Assembly: GCF_013032455.1 (NCBI RefSeq) | Contig: NZ_WQCF01000001.1 | Coordinates: 1-64,000 of the forward strand | Length of the DNA: 64,000 nucleotides | Source of the DNA: Ruegeria atlantica | Lineage (GTDB): Bacteria; Pseudomonadota; Alphaproteobacteria; Rhodobacterales; Rhodobacteraceae | Reading direction: 5' to 3' | Part shown: in pieces, positions 18,227 to 29,094 of the stretch | Layout of the letters: each line of letters starts with the position of its first letter | Numbering within the stretch: position 1 is the stretch's first letter | Notes under the pieces: generated by a model | Told to the model about the DNA's origin: nothing | What the model saw: the letters and a program-made list of their open reading frames with translations, nothing else | The model's database searches: none | Position numbers and translations under genes: made by a program

Positions 18227-19035
18227 ATTACTCCGGGGATCAGAGGGTTCGCCAGCAGATGCCGGGTGGCTGCCGTGACATCGTCCTGACGCATCAGGCT
18301 TTCGCCAATCAGGAAGCAGCGCGCGCCATAACGGGCGATATCGGCCAGATCTTCAGGCGTGCTCAGGCCACTTTCGCAGACGATGGTCCGGTCGCCAGGC
18401 ACAAGTTTGGACAAACGACGTGTTGTATCAAGAGTGGTCTCGAACGTCTTGAGGTTACGATTATTTATTCCGATCAAGGGGCTTTTCAATTGGGTCGCGC
18501 GTTCCAATTCATCTTCGTCGTGAACTTCGATCAAAACGTCCATGCCCCAGTCAAACGCAGTCTGTTCCAGCTCGGCCGCCTGACCATCCTCGACCGAAGC
18601 CATGATGATCAGGATGCAATCCGCACCCAAGGCGCGAGCTTCGACCACTTGATAAGGGTCGTACATGAAATCCTTGCGTAGAGCAGGCAGAGACGTAGCT
18701 GCACGGGCCGCTATCAGATACTCTTTGGCCCCCTGAAAACTTGGCGTGTCTGTCAACACGGACAAGCAGGCTGCGCCGCCATCTTCATAGGCTTTGGCCA
18801 GAGCAGGTGGTTCAAAATCGGGGCGGATCAAACCTTTGGATGGGCTTGCTTTCTTAACTTCGGCGATCAGGCCATATCCCCGGCGGGTCGCCTTTTGCAG
18901 TGCTTCGGCAAAGCCGCGAACCTCGGGTGCAAATCTAGCTTCAGAATCCAGCGTATCTAGGGACTTCTCAGCCTTGTCTGCAGCAACTTCTTCAAGTTTA
19001 TAGGCTTTGATCTTGTCTAGTACCGTCTCGGTCAT
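18223..19035 (-). CDS. trpC: Indole-3-glycerol phosphate synthase
   Basis: TrpC, 270 residues, a TIM-barrel enzyme closing the indole ring in tryptophan synthesis. The catalytic Lys lies in [10 protein letters not shown], followed by the [12 protein letters not shown] segment and [11 protein letters not shown]. It is a stand-alone trpC, not fused to trpF as in enterobacteria. It overlaps trpD upstream and moaC downstream by four bases. Confidence 0.96.
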   Translation of the reverse strand: MTETVLDKIKAYKLEEVAADKAEKSLDTLDSEARFAPEVRGFAEALQKATRRGYGLIAEVKKASPSKGLIRPDFEPPALAKAYEDGGAACLSVLTDTPSFQGAKEYLIAARAATSLPALRKDFMYDPYQVVEARALGADCILIIMASVEDGQAAELEQTAFDWGMDVLIEVHDEDELERATQLKSPLIGINNRNLKTFETTLDTTRRLSKLVPGDRTIVCESGLSTPEDLADIARYGARCFLIGESLMRQDDVTAATRHLLANPLIPGVM

Positions 19036-20047
19036 GCGGCCTCCTGAGTCATACGGGCCAGCGCCGCGATCTTTTCTTTTGCTTTTCCACTGTCGATGCT
19101 CTCGGCAGCTTTGGCGACGCCATCGCGCAGGTCTGTGGCGGCGTCTGCTACCACCAGCGCTGCGGCTGAGTTCAGCAGAACTGCGTCGCGGTAGGCCGAA
19201 GGCTCTCCGTCCAGCAGCGCACGGAAGGCGACGGCGTTTTCTTCGGGCGAGCCGCCGAGGATGTCCTCAAACGGGTGCACTGGCAGACCCGCGTCTTCGG
19301 GGTGGAGTTCAACGTCTTTGACGACTCCGTCCTCCAGAGCCGCGACCCAGCTTATCCCTGTGATTGTCAGCTCATCTGTGCCATCTGATCCGTGTACCAG
19401 CCATGCGCGGTCTGATCCGAGCAGACCCAGCGTTTCGGCCATGGGGCGGATCAATTCGCGGCTGAAGGCACCGGTGAGCTGACGCTTGACGCCAGCAGGG
19501 TTGGTGAGTGGCCCGAGGATGTTGAAAATCGTACGGGTTCCAAGCTCTTGTCGGGACGGCATCACGTGGGCGATGGCCGGGTGGTGCATGGGGGCCATCA
19601 TGAAGCCTATGCCGACTTCTTTCAAAGCATTTTCAACAACGTCCGATCCAACCATAACGTTGATCCCAAGCTGCCCCAAAGCGTCCGCAGCCCCAGACTT
19701 TGAGCTGAGATTGCGGTTGCCGTGCTTGGCTACGATGACACCGGCACCCGCGACGACAAACGCCGTAGCGGTCGAGATGTTCAGAGTACCTTTGCCGTCG
19801 CCCCCGGTGCCGACAATGTCCATTGCACCTGCGGGCGCGTTGACTACGTTACATTTCGCGCGCATGACAGCCGCGGCTGCGGCGTATTCTTCAACCGTTT
19901 CTCCACGGGTGCGCATGGCCATCAATAACCCGCCGATCTGGCTGGGTGTGGCTTCGCCATCAAACAGGATGCCAAAGGCCTGCTCGGCCTCGGCGCGGGT
20001 CAGAGACCGGTCGGCGGCGGCTCCGATCAGCGGTTTCAAAGCATCGC

Positions 20048-20051
<4 letters not shown>
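19032..20051 (-). CDS. trpD: Anthranilate phosphoribosyltransferase
   Basis: TrpD, 339 residues, joins anthranilate and PRPP. The phosphoribosyl-binding glycine loop [14 protein letters not shown] and the [18 protein letters not shown] segment are clear, along with MMAPMHHPA. It is not fused to trpG, unlike the enterobacterial enzyme. Four-base overlaps on both sides place it in the middle of the trpGDC-moaC-moeA run. Confidence 0.96.
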
Positions 20052-20629
<578 letters not shown>

Positions 20630-20825
20630 TTGGGCACTTGTCTCGGCTAGGGCATTTCGGGCTGGCGATGCAGGCCCGGGCCACGGTATAATGTCGGGAC
20701 ATACATGCTCAGGCTTGCGCGGCAGCGTCAAGGGGACATCCCGTTCTTGGCGCTGCGGTAAGTAAATGCCGCAGTAGACGGCGGAGATGTGATCGAAGCA
20801 GGGCCAGAATGAGAGGCGAAAAGGT

Positions 20826-22220
20826 ATGGGCGGATTTGTCAGCGGAATGATCGTGGGAACGATCGTTGTCCTGGTGTTGGGGGCAGTAATGTCTCTGAAC
20901 GCACCTCTGACGAAAAAACCGGATGTGGTCACCTCGGCCCCGGAACCCGAAGTTGTGCAAGTTCCAAACTTGGCGTCCGAGTCCACCGAAGCCATCGGTG
21001 ACAGCGATGTGCTTGATTTGCCGCCAGCAGCGCCTGATTCTAGTTCAAAGCAGGCGGATACATTGGCCGAGTTGTCGGATGTCGAGGTTGAGCCAGACGC
21101 GCAGCCGCTTGTGCCGGATACTTCAGTAAATTTTGACACACCCGATGCAGCAAGCTCATCTCCAGTAAACGTGCGAACAGAAGCGCCTGTTGCGCCTCAG
21201 TCTCCTCCGCTGCTGCAAGTTTCGCCGAACACTGAATCACTGCCGGATGTTTCTGTCGAAGTACCTGCCGTTCAGACCCAACCGGAAAACGCCGAGACCG
21301 AACCGAAAGCAGAGCCTGAAACGTCTGAAGTCGTGGCACAGGAACCCGAACAAAATCCGTTTGAGGACAGTCCGATTGCCGTTGAGGGGGATGAAGACAC
21401 AGCACCACGCAAACTACCTCGTATCGCTTCCGTTCCACGGATTGGTGGAGGCGGCGAGGGCTCCACGTCGCCGACTATTGGACAGCGCGTGGTTCCGTTG
21501 ACCGATCGCGATGCAGGTGAAGCCACTGTCGATGCGGCCGTTCCAGGAAAACCTATCGAAACCTATGCTGCGGACTTCGAAAACCCCGACTCAAAACCAC
21601 TGATGTCGATCATTCTCATCGATGATGAGGGTGCCTATGGCGCTGAGGCATTAGGTGAATTTCCGTATCCTCTGACCTTTGCGGTCAGCCCGGAAGATCC
21701 CGAGGCCGCTGAAAAGATGGCGCGTCACCGTGAGGCCGGGTTCGAGGTGCTTGCACTGGCCGATCTGCCCAAAGCCGCCAGCGCGCGAGATGCTGAGGTT
21801 TCTCTGGCCGTCTGGTTGGATACCTTACCGGAAACCGTGGGCATTCTTGAGGGCGTGGAAACCGGTATTCAGGGCAACCGAAAACTGGCCGATCAGGTAG
21901 CCGAGATTGCTGCTGGCACCGGTCGCGGGCTGATCACGCAGGATAACGGATTGAACACCGTACAAAAATTGGCGGCTCGGAATGGGGTGCCGTCCGGCGT
22001 GATCTTCCGCGACATTGACGGTGCACGTCAGGATCCAAAGGTCATGCGCCGTTTCCTCGACCAGGCCGCATTCCGCGCGGGTCAGGAAGGTTCTGTTGTC
22101 ATGCTTGGCAGGCTGCGTCCGGATACAATCTCGGCCCTGTTGCTGTGGGGACTCGAGGATCGGGGAAACCGTGTTGCGATGGCCCCGATTTCTGCGGTGA
22201 TGATAAAGGAAGTTCAGTAA
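20826..22220 (+). CDS. Divergent polysaccharide deacetylase family protein (YibQ-like)
   Basis: A 464-residue protein. An N-terminal transmembrane anchor (about 5-25) is followed by a long Pro/Glu/Ala/Ser-rich linker (about 30-230) and then a divergent polysaccharide deacetylase domain (DUF610), recognisable by [25 protein letters not shown] and the late [13 protein letters not shown]. The metal-binding His residues of true deacetylases are not evident. It is probably periplasmic and anchored, with its linker crossing the periplasm; the substrate is unknown. GAGAGGCG precedes the ATG. It lies between trpG and trpE on the opposite strand. Confidence 0.85.
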   Translation: MGGFVSGMIVGTIVVLVLGAVMSLNAPLTKKPDVVTSAPEPEVVQVPNLASESTEAIGDSDVLDLPPAAPDSSSKQADTLAELSDVEVEPDAQPLVPDTSVNFDTPDAASSSPVNVRTEAPVAPQSPPLLQVSPNTESLPDVSVEVPAVQTQPENAETEPKAEPETSEVVAQEPEQNPFEDSPIAVEGDEDTAPRKLPRIASVPRIGGGGEGSTSPTIGQRVVPLTDRDAGEATVDAAVPGKPIETYAADFENPDSKPLMSIILIDDEGAYGAEALGEFPYPLTFAVSPEDPEAAEKMARHREAGFEVLALADLPKAASARDAEVSLAVWLDTLPETVGILEGVETGIQGNRKLADQVAEIAAGTGRGLITQDNGLNTVQKLAARNGVPSGVIFRDIDGARQDPKVMRRFLDQAAFRAGQEGSVVMLGRLRPDTISALLLWGLEDRGNRVAMAPISAVMIKEVQ

Positions 22221-22236
22221 GACCTGAACAAACAAG

Positions 22237-22260
22237 CGGCTGCCCCCTATATGGCAGCCG
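22237..22260. terminator. Hairpin between the deacetylase gene and trpE
   Basis: CGGCTGCC, an 8-base loop and GGCAGCCG form a perfect 8-bp stem between two converging genes. TATTGTTT follows on the plus strand and CTTGTTTG on the minus strand, so it is a modest bidirectional terminator. Confidence 0.7.
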
Positions 22261-22266
22261 TATTGT

Positions 22267-23778
22267 TTAGCTGTTGCCTGAGCCCGTAAATCGCGCTGCA
22301 TCGGCAGCCGCACGCCGGATAGCGTTCGATTTGTGTACGGTCTCCATATACTCGGCTTCGGGATCGCTGTCGTAGACGACGCCGCCACCGGCCTGAATGT
22401 GCAGCTTGTGATCTTTCACAATGGCCGTGCGCAAGGCGATACACATATCCATGTCACCACCGGCACTGAAGTAACCGACGCCACCGCCATATACGCCGCG
22501 CTTTTCAGGCTCTAATTCGTCGATGATTTCCATCGCGCGCACTTTCGGGGCACCCGAGACGGTGCCGGCGGGCATCCCGGCAAAGAATGCATCAAGCGCG
22601 TCCTTATCCTTGGCCAGCTCTCCCACAACGTTCGACACGATATGCATCACGTGGCTATAGCGTTCGATGATAAACTCTTCGGTTGGGCGCACAGTACCGA
22701 TCTTGGCCACGCGGCCTGTATCGTTGCGGCCCAGGTCCAGCAGCATCAGGTGCTCGGCCAGCTCTTTCTTGTCGGCCAGCAGGTCAACCTCGTTAGCCTT
22801 GTCCTCTTCGGGAGTGGCACCACGGGGGCGAGTGCCCGCGATGGGACGGATCGTGACCTCATCGCCGAAGACACGCACCAGAATCTCGGGGCTGGCGCCC
22901 ACGACCTGAAAGCCGCCGAAGTTGAAATAGAACATGAAGGGCGACGGGTTGGTGCGCCGTAGCGAGCGATAAAGCGCAAAGGGCGGCAACGGGAAATCCT
23001 GCGTCCAGCGCTGTGCCGGGACGACCTGAAAGATGTCGCCTGCGCGGATGTATTCCTTGGCCTTCTCAACCGCTTCCATATAACCGGATTTGGTGAAATT
23101 CGACACTGGTGGTGCGACCTCGGACGCATCGCCAAGATCGCGGCTTTCTGCAGGCATAGCGCGTTCCAGATCACGTACGGCGTCCATCACGCGCTCAGCC
23201 GCTTGTGCATAGGCGGCCTTGGCAGATTGCCCTTCGCTAACCCAAGCCGGGGAAACCACGGTGACTTCGCCCTTCACGCCGTCCAGAACCGCAATAACCG
23301 ACGGGCGTAGCATAATCGCATCGGGCAGGCCCAGCGGATCAGGGTTCACGTCCGGCAGATATTCGACCAGCCGCACCATGTCATAGCCCAGATAGCCAAA
23401 CAGTCCCGCTGCTGCCTGTGGCAGGTCGTCGGGCAACTCGATCCGGCTTTCGGCGAGTAAAGCACGCAGGTTGTCCATCGGGTTCCCGTCCTGGGCCGAG
23501 AACGCCTCGGCATCGAACCGGGCCTCGCGATTCAGTTCAGACGTTTCACCCCGACAGCGCCAGATCAGGTCTGGTTTCATTCCGATGATGGAATACCGAC
23601 CGCGCACTTCGCCACCGGTGACGGATTCCAGCATAAACGCGTCTTTCTGTGCCCCAGTCAGCTTGAGCATCAAAGAAACGGGCGTATCCAGATCAGCCGC
23701 GAGACGGGTGTAAACGACCTGATTCTCGCCGGCCTCATAGGCGCGGGCAAAGCTGTCAAACTCGGGGGTTAGGGCCAT
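22267..23778 (-). CDS. trpE: Anthranilate synthase component I
   Basis: TrpE, 503 residues, makes anthranilate from chorismate using ammonia from TrpG. The N-terminal LESVTGGEVRGRYSIIG segment carries the LLES-like tryptophan feedback site. The catalytic domain includes LGRNDTGRVAKIG, the TVSGAPKVRAMEIIDELE stretch and GGGVGYFS. It begins only 12 bases after the ppiD-like stop, so it is probably cotranscribed with that foldase gene. No Trp-rich leader peptide or attenuator fits in the gap, unlike rhizobial trpE. Confidence 0.96.
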   Translation of the reverse strand: MALTPEFDSFARAYEAGENQVVYTRLAADLDTPVSLMLKLTGAQKDAFMLESVTGGEVRGRYSIIGMKPDLIWRCRGETSELNREARFDAEAFSAQDGNPMDNLRALLAESRIELPDDLPQAAAGLFGYLGYDMVRLVEYLPDVNPDPLGLPDAIMLRPSVIAVLDGVKGEVTVVSPAWVSEGQSAKAAYAQAAERVMDAVRDLERAMPAESRDLGDASEVAPPVSNFTKSGYMEAVEKAKEYIRAGDIFQVVPAQRWTQDFPLPPFALYRSLRRTNPSPFMFYFNFGGFQVVGASPEILVRVFGDEVTIRPIAGTRPRGATPEEDKANEVDLLADKKELAEHLMLLDLGRNDTGRVAKIGTVRPTEEFIIERYSHVMHIVSNVVGELAKDKDALDAFFAGMPAGTVSGAPKVRAMEIIDELEPEKRGVYGGGVGYFSAGGDMDMCIALRTAIVKDHKLHIQAGGGVVYDSDPEAEYMETVHKSNAIRRAAADAARFTGSGNS

Positions 23779-23790
23779 CTTCGGTCTCTT

Positions 23791-25632
23791 TTAGTAACTT
23801 GACTGCACGGCGTTCAACGCACGCTGATCAATGACAGGTCGTGCGCGGGTCTGTGCGTCGCGCACGTAAACGTCGAAAATGTTCTGGGCCAAAGCCTGGT
23901 TCAGCTGTGCTTCAAGCGCTGCCTTAGCCTGACGCAACTCATCGGTTTCGGCAGGTGGCAACAGCTCGTCCACTCGGACGATAAAGGCGGAACCGGAACC
24001 GGGGATAACACGCAGTTCGCCGGTGTCCATCTCAAACACCTGAGCCATGAAATCTGCGGGAACATCGTCAAGGAACGCCGTGCGGGTCAGTGCGTTTTCA
24101 ATGCGGAACGGCAGGCTGGTGGCCATGAAGTCACCATCTGTTTCAAGCTGTCCCAGAACTGAATTGGCGTGTTCCTCCAGCGCTTTGTTGGTTTCCTCCA
24201 ACGTCCATGCCGCAGCAACACGATCTCGCGCACTTTCGAGCGGCTCAGGGCGTTGCGGCAATACTTCGTTCAGACGCAGGGCAAAGATTGAGCCGTCCTC
24301 GAGGAAGCCAACCTCGGGGAAGTCGCCTTCGCTTACCGCTTCGGCGGCCGTGCGGAAGCCATCATAAGCCGCGACACCGTCGTCACTCTGACGTGTCCAG
24401 TCGATTTGGCCCAATTCCATCTCGGTCTCGCCTGCCAGTTCTTCCAGCGTCGCGCCACCGGCCAGCAGATCGTCGATATCCTCGGCTTGGGCTTCAATCT
24501 GACGGCGGGCGCGGTCGGCGGCCAGTTCCTCGCGCAGCGCAGGGGCGGCGTCTTCGAACGGCGTGTTGTTTTCTGCCAATGACCCGTTGATGCGGAACAA
24601 GGCGGGGCCGAAGGTCGAAGGCAAAGGCCCAACGACTGTGTCCAGATCAGCTGCAAAAACAGCGTCGGCAGCCTCGCCAAGGTCCTCACGTGTCACATCG
24701 CCCAGATCGATATCGCTGAGTTCAAGTTGGCGATCCCGCACCAGTTGTTCAAAAGACGTGCCGCCTGCTTCCAGCTGGGCTTTGGCAGTTTCGGCTGCTT
24801 CCTGGTTTGGATATGTCAGGCGTTCTACCAAACGGCGCTCGGGTTGATAGAACTCCGACGCGCGTTGATCGTAAAGGCGACGTACCGATTCCTCATCAAC
24901 GTCGACACTGTCCAGCAACATGTCGGGTGACAGGATCGCATAAGTCAGTTGTTTGGTACGGGGCAGGGTGAACTGATCTTGGTTGTCCTCATAGTAAGCC
25001 TGAACCTGCTCATCCGTTGGCGCAGGCACGGTCTCGGGCAAGGCGTCTGTGTTTACGGTCGCAACCGTAAAGCTGCGGCGCGCACCGACATAGTCAGTCA
25101 AGACCTGTGTCAGGGTCGAGGGCATCTCAACCCCGCTGACAACGGCATTTTGTACAATCGTGCGAGAGGATTCTTTGCGCAGGTCAGTTTCGAAATCGGT
25201 ATCCGTCATGCCGACCTGATCCAACTGGAACTGATAGGCGTCGCGGTCAAAAGTGCCGTCGACACCCTGAAAGGCTGGGATGGCGACGATTTCCTTTTGC
25301 AGGTTCGCGTCGCCGATTGAAATTCCCAGCTCACCGACTTCGTTGTCTAGGGCCGCCAGTGCCGTCAGGCGCGCCAGCGCCAATTGGTCCAGACCGAATT
25401 CATGCGCTTGCGACATTTGCAGCGGTTGTCCAGTTTGCTGTTCCACGGCACGAATTTCGCGCTGCAACTCACGAACATACTTGTTGACCGAGATATCTTC
25501 GTTCCCCACCTGTGCGACGGTGCGCACAGTGCCGGTCAGGCTGGTTGCGCCAAAACCCGCGAGGCCCAAAAACAAAAGGCCCATCAGTATCCAGACAAAG
25601 GTTTTCGATAGGTTTTTCACGCCTGCGGCCAT
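23791..25632 (-). CDS. PpiD-like peptidylprolyl isomerase / SurA N-terminal domain protein
   Basis: A 613-residue periplasmic foldase anchored by one N-terminal helix (about 10-30, FVWILMGLLFLGLAGFG). The following SurA_N-like helical region (about 35-180) holds VGNEDISVNKYVREL, and a parvulin-like domain lies at about 240-360. The C-terminal part repeats the isomerase-like pattern. PpiD helps newly exported outer-membrane proteins fold near the translocon. It is most probably cotranscribed with trpE downstream. Confidence 0.88.
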   Translation of the reverse strand: MAAGVKNLSKTFVWILMGLLFLGLAGFGATSLTGTVRTVAQVGNEDISVNKYVRELQREIRAVEQQTGQPLQMSQAHEFGLDQLALARLTALAALDNEVGELGISIGDANLQKEIVAIPAFQGVDGTFDRDAYQFQLDQVGMTDTDFETDLRKESSRTIVQNAVVSGVEMPSTLTQVLTDYVGARRSFTVATVNTDALPETVPAPTDEQVQAYYEDNQDQFTLPRTKQLTYAILSPDMLLDSVDVDEESVRRLYDQRASEFYQPERRLVERLTYPNQEAAETAKAQLEAGGTSFEQLVRDRQLELSDIDLGDVTREDLGEAADAVFAADLDTVVGPLPSTFGPALFRINGSLAENNTPFEDAAPALREELAADRARRQIEAQAEDIDDLLAGGATLEELAGETEMELGQIDWTRQSDDGVAAYDGFRTAAEAVSEGDFPEVGFLEDGSIFALRLNEVLPQRPEPLESARDRVAAAWTLEETNKALEEHANSVLGQLETDGDFMATSLPFRIENALTRTAFLDDVPADFMAQVFEMDTGELRVIPGSGSAFIVRVDELLPPAETDELRQAKAALEAQLNQALAQNIFDVYVRDAQTRARPVIDQRALNAVQSSY

Positions 25633-25711
25633 GGTGCCCTCTTATTTTTTGGCAAGGATCTGCCCTGTCGGTTGCGGCCCTGAATACGACGCGTGTCGCC
25701 GGGGGGCAAGC

Positions 25712-26887
25712 TTAGAAGGACAGGGTCTGAAGCCGTTCGAATAATTGCTTGATGCCAGCCCTGTCCAGATTGGCAAAAGCTATTCGAACCTGTCGTTTTC
25801 CAGAGGGGGCTCCCTCGGGCATGAACATCGTACCGGGCAGCAGCAGAATTCCCGCCTCGGACACCAGTCGGCGGGCCAACTCGTCCGAAGGGATGTCGAA
25901 CGGATGTTCGAAATAGGCGAAATACGCCCCCAGCCCGAGCAAACGCCATCCCTTGTCGGCCAGCGGTGGCAACAGATCTTCAATCGCTGCGCGGCGGTCG
26001 AGAATTTCGGCGCGTTCGCCAGCGACCCACTGTGACAGGTTTTGCATACCCCAAAGAGCCGAGAATTGACCAATCTGGCTGGGACAAATCGCGACCGTGT
26101 CCAGAAATTTTTCCACATCGCTCAGCAGATCGGCACCAGTTGCAATCGCGCCGACACGGTGGCCAGTCAGGCGGTAGGCTTTCGAGAAGGAATACAGGTG
26201 CACCAGCGTGTTTTCCCAATCCGGTTGCCCAAACAGGTCATGCGGCGGGTCGCTGCGGCTGTCGAAATCCCGATAAGTCTCATCAACCAGCAAACGCAGG
26301 CCATTTTCACGAGCCAGTTCATAGAATGCGCGGACCAGTGCAAAAGGGTATTCCACACCGCCGGGATTGTTCGGGGTCACCAAAACGATGGCGCGGGTCT
26401 TGTCAGTGATGAGGGCGCGGGCCGCGTCCACATCAGGCAAGAGGTCATCCCCGGTTTGCAAGTCAACGGCTTGAACTCCTGCCATGTCCAGCCACATTTT
26501 ATGATTGAAATACCAGGGGGTTGGCAGGATGATTTCATCACCCTCATCCGTAATGGCCGAAATCGTGGCGGCAAATGCCTGATTGCAACCTGAGGTGATG
26601 GCGACCTGTTCCGTAGTGATCATGGCGCCGTAGTGATGGCCGATCTGTTCCGCCAATTCGGCGCGCAACTCAGGGTTTCCAAGAACCGGTCCATAAAGAT
26701 GTGCGCGGTCTTCGTTTACCGCGAACTCGGCCATTGCTTGCCGCAGCGCCAAAGGCGGCGGGTCAACTGGTGCAGCTTGACTGACATTAATCAGGGGCTG
26801 GTCTTCAGGGAAAACCACGTCCTCCAGCCAGCGCCGCGCCTCCATCACCGGAGGGGCGAAGGTGGCGGCGGTGCGTGTGCGGTTCAT
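25712..26887 (-). CDS. PLP-dependent class I/II aminotransferase
   Basis: A 391-residue fold-type I aminotransferase. NNPGG in VTPNNPGGVEYP, VDETYRDF with the PLP-binding Asp/Tyr, the lysine in LYSFSKAYRLTGHRVG, and a C-terminal VRIAFANL with the substrate-carboxylate Arg are visible. The amino acid used is unknown. I chose the ATG at 26887; a TTG four codons upstream is also in frame. It lies 25 bases after gpt on the same strand. Confidence 0.88.
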   Translation of the reverse strand: MNRTRTAATFAPPVMEARRWLEDVVFPEDQPLINVSQAAPVDPPPLALRQAMAEFAVNEDRAHLYGPVLGNPELRAELAEQIGHHYGAMITTEQVAITSGCNQAFAATISAITDEGDEIILPTPWYFNHKMWLDMAGVQAVDLQTGDDLLPDVDAARALITDKTRAIVLVTPNNPGGVEYPFALVRAFYELARENGLRLLVDETYRDFDSRSDPPHDLFGQPDWENTLVHLYSFSKAYRLTGHRVGAIATGADLLSDVEKFLDTVAICPSQIGQFSALWGMQNLSQWVAGERAEILDRRAAIEDLLPPLADKGWRLLGLGAYFAYFEHPFDIPSDELARRLVSEAGILLLPGTMFMPEGAPSGKRQVRIAFANLDRAGIKQLFERLQTLSF

Positions 26888-26912
26888 ACGTGGTCCCAAA
26901 CTTCAGCAGCGA

Positions 26913-27422
26913 TCAGTCGGTTCCGCGATAGGGCTCGACATATTGCAGGGCCATATCCCATGGGAAGAAAATCCACGTATCCTGGCTGACCTCGGTGATG
27001 AACGTATCCACCATTGGGCGACCCTTGGGCTTGGCGTATACAGTGGCGAAATGCGCCTTGGGATACATTGCGCGCACCAACTCCAGCGTTTTGCCGCTGT
27101 CGACTAGATCATCCACAATCAGAATGCCCTCACCATCGCCCATCAGAGCAGCATCAGGGGCCTTGAGCACTTCGGCCTCACCCTGTTCCTGATGGTGGTA
27201 TGAGCGGACGCTGATTGTATCGACGGTACGAATGTCCAACTCGCGGCTGACAATCATTGCCGGAGCCATTCCGCCACGGGTGATTGCGACAACGGCGCGC
27301 CAGGCGCCGTCATCTGGTCCTTGACCGTCCAGACGCCACGCCAAGGCGCGCGAGTCGCGATGAATCTGGTCCCAACTGATGTGAAAGCCTTTTTCGTGGG
27401 GCAGGCGGTCTTTGGCGCTCAT
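26913..27422 (-). CDS. gpt: Xanthine (guanine) phosphoribosyltransferase
   Basis: A purine salvage enzyme of 169 residues, converting xanthine or guanine with PRPP to the nucleotide. The PRPP loop [13 protein letters not shown] is clear, as are [12 protein letters not shown] and the C-terminal WIFFPWDM. The length and sequence resemble Gpt of Gram-negative bacteria. It begins 3 bases after the fabI stop, so the two are probably cotranscribed. Confidence 0.93.
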   Translation of the reverse strand: MSAKDRLPHEKGFHISWDQIHRDSRALAWRLDGQGPDDGAWRAVVAITRGGMAPAMIVSRELDIRTVDTISVRSYHHQEQGEAEVLKAPDAALMGDGEGILIVDDLVDSGKTLELVRAMYPKAHFATVYAKPKGRPMVDTFITEVSQDTWIFFPWDMALQYVEPYRGTD

Positions 27423-27425
27423 GAG

Positions 27426-28232
27426 TTAACCCTTTTCCATGTCCGGCGCGTCGACGGCCTTCATGCCGACGATGTGATAGCCCGAATCGACGTGCAGGTT
27501 CTCGCCGGTGACACCACTGCTGAGATCGGACAACAGGTACAGTGCGGACTTGCCTACATCGTCGATGGTCACATTGCGGCGCAGTGGCGAGTTATATTCG
27601 TTCCACTTCATGATATAGCGGAAGTCGCCAATACCGCTGGCGGCCAGCGTCTTGATCGGGCCGGCAGAGATCGAGTTCACGCGGATACCGTCCTTGCCCA
27701 GATCCTCGGCCAGATATTTGACCGATGCTTCCAGCGCGGCTTTGGCCACACCCATCACGTTATAGTGCGGCATTACCTGTTCGGCGCCGTAATAGGTCAG
27801 GGTCACGGCGCTGCCGCCGTCGGACATCAGCTTTTCTGCGCGCTTAACGACAGCGGTGAAAGAGAATACCGAAATATCCATGGTCAACTTGAAGTTGGCG
27901 CGGCTGGTATCCAGGTAACGCCCCCTCAGTTCGTTCTTGTCAGAGAAGCCGATGGCGTGAACGATAAAGTCCAGCTTTCCCCATTTCTCTTCCAGTTCTG
28001 CAAACAAAGCGTCGATTGAGTCTTCGTCTCCAACGTCGCATGGCAGCACGATGTCGCTGCCGAGTTGTGCCGCCAGCGGATCAACGCGCTTTTTCAGCGC
28101 TTCACCCTGATAGGAAAAGGCCAATTCGGCCCCAGCTTCGGACAAGGCTTTCGAGATGCCCCATGCGATTGATTTGTCGTTTGCCAGTCCCATGATGAGG
28201 CCGCGTTTGCCAGCCATCAACTGATTAGACAT
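27426..28232 (-). CDS. fabI: Enoyl-[acyl-carrier-protein] reductase (NADH)
   Basis: FabI, 268 residues, performs the last reduction in each fatty-acid elongation cycle. It is an atypical short-chain dehydrogenase. [19 protein letters not shown] is the cofactor loop, and the catalytic Tyr/Lys pair lies in [21 protein letters not shown]. The start at 28232 follows GGAGAA; the frame runs on upstream without family resemblance. This is the triclosan- and diazaborine-sensitive type of enzyme. pdxH is divergent, and gpt follows immediately. Confidence 0.96.
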   Translation of the reverse strand: MSNQLMAGKRGLIMGLANDKSIAWGISKALSEAGAELAFSYQGEALKKRVDPLAAQLGSDIVLPCDVGDEDSIDALFAELEEKWGKLDFIVHAIGFSDKNELRGRYLDTSRANFKLTMDISVFSFTAVVKRAEKLMSDGGSAVTLTYYGAEQVMPHYNVMGVAKAALEASVKYLAEDLGKDGIRVNSISAGPIKTLAASGIGDFRYIMKWNEYNSPLRRNVTIDDVGKSALYLLSDLSSGVTGENLHVDSGYHIVGMKAVDAPDMEKG

Positions 28233-28367
28233 GTGTGGTTCTCCGCCTGTCGTCGCAATGTGTTGCGTTGGTTTATGCCATTGGTAGCGCTGCATCAAGG
28301 CCGTGCGCTCTTGCCCGCGGCGGGTTCTCGCCCTAGGGTGGATATTAAAAGTTTCCGGGGGATGGAA

Positions 28368-28973
28368 ATGACCGAACGTGACGGCATCTTTGCCGGCGAC
28401 GATCCGTTTGAAATAGCGGGCCGGTGGCTGGCCGAGGCCAATGACAGCGAGCCGAATGACCCCAATGCAATTGCGTTGGCGACGGTAGACCCGGATGGGC
28501 TGCCAAATGTACGTATGGTGCTGTTGAAAGAAATCGAACCCGCCGCGTTCGTGTTCTACACCAATTACGAAAGTGCCAAGGCGACCGAGCTTGAGTCCGC
28601 TGGAAAAGCGGCTTTTGTAATGCATTGGAAATCATTGAGGCGACAAATCCGAGTTCGTGGTACAATAACACGGGAAAGCGGGCCGCAGGCGGATGAATAT
28701 TATGCCTCGCGCTCGTTAAAAAGCCGTCTGGGAGCGTGGGCTTCAAAGCAGTCTCGTCCCTTGAGTAGCCGAACTGCCCTAATGGCAGAGGTTGCGAAGG
28801 TTACTGCGAAGCTGGGACCAAACCCTCCGAGGCCGCCATTTTGGGGTGGATACAGGCTGGTGCCGTCCGAGATTGAGTTTTGGGCCGATGGTGCGTTTAG
28901 GCTGCACGATAGGTTCCAATGGCGCCGGGATCAGGTGGGCTCGGCGTGGGAAGTTCAGAGGTTGAATCCGTGA
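28368..28973 (+). CDS. pdxH: Pyridoxamine 5'-phosphate oxidase
   Basis: An FMN-dependent oxidase of 201 residues that completes pyridoxal phosphate synthesis and salvage. Recognisable are [22 protein letters not shown] with the FMN-binding region, [14 protein letters not shown], the RRQIRVRG stretch, the PPFWGGYRL segment and the C-terminal RLNP. A CGGGGG site gives better spacing to the ATG at 28368 than to the one six bases earlier. It is divergent from fabI with a 135-base shared region. Confidence 0.95.
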   Translation: MTERDGIFAGDDPFEIAGRWLAEANDSEPNDPNAIALATVDPDGLPNVRMVLLKEIEPAAFVFYTNYESAKATELESAGKAAFVMHWKSLRRQIRVRGTITRESGPQADEYYASRSLKSRLGAWASKQSRPLSSRTALMAEVAKVTAKLGPNPPRPPFWGGYRLVPSEIEFWADGAFRLHDRFQWRRDQVGSAWEVQRLNP

Positions 28974-29060
28974 TGTTCGCGTATCGTGAAATGCAACTAA
29001 TAGGAAATAAAGAGTTTTTTCAGCTTGAAATTGCGAGCCAATCTCATACACATCGGACCC

Positions 29061-29075
29061 TTAACGAACTGTTAA
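29061..29075. promoter_or_regulatory. CtrA-like box (TTAA-N7-TTAA)
   Basis: TTAA CGAACTG TTAA matches the core consensus of the cell-cycle regulator CtrA and lies 20 bases before the cold-shock gene's GTG start. It could occur by chance, and its position suggests occlusion of the ribosome or promoter region rather than activation. Identification rests on the motif alone. Confidence 0.35.
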
Positions 29076-29094
29076 AATTTGCGATGGGAAAACC

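Noticed and set aside
20630..20825. trp leader/attenuator before trpG
   Set aside because: A CTGCGG/CCGCAG hairpin is present, but no Trp-codon-rich leader frame or terminator/antiterminator pair can be drawn.
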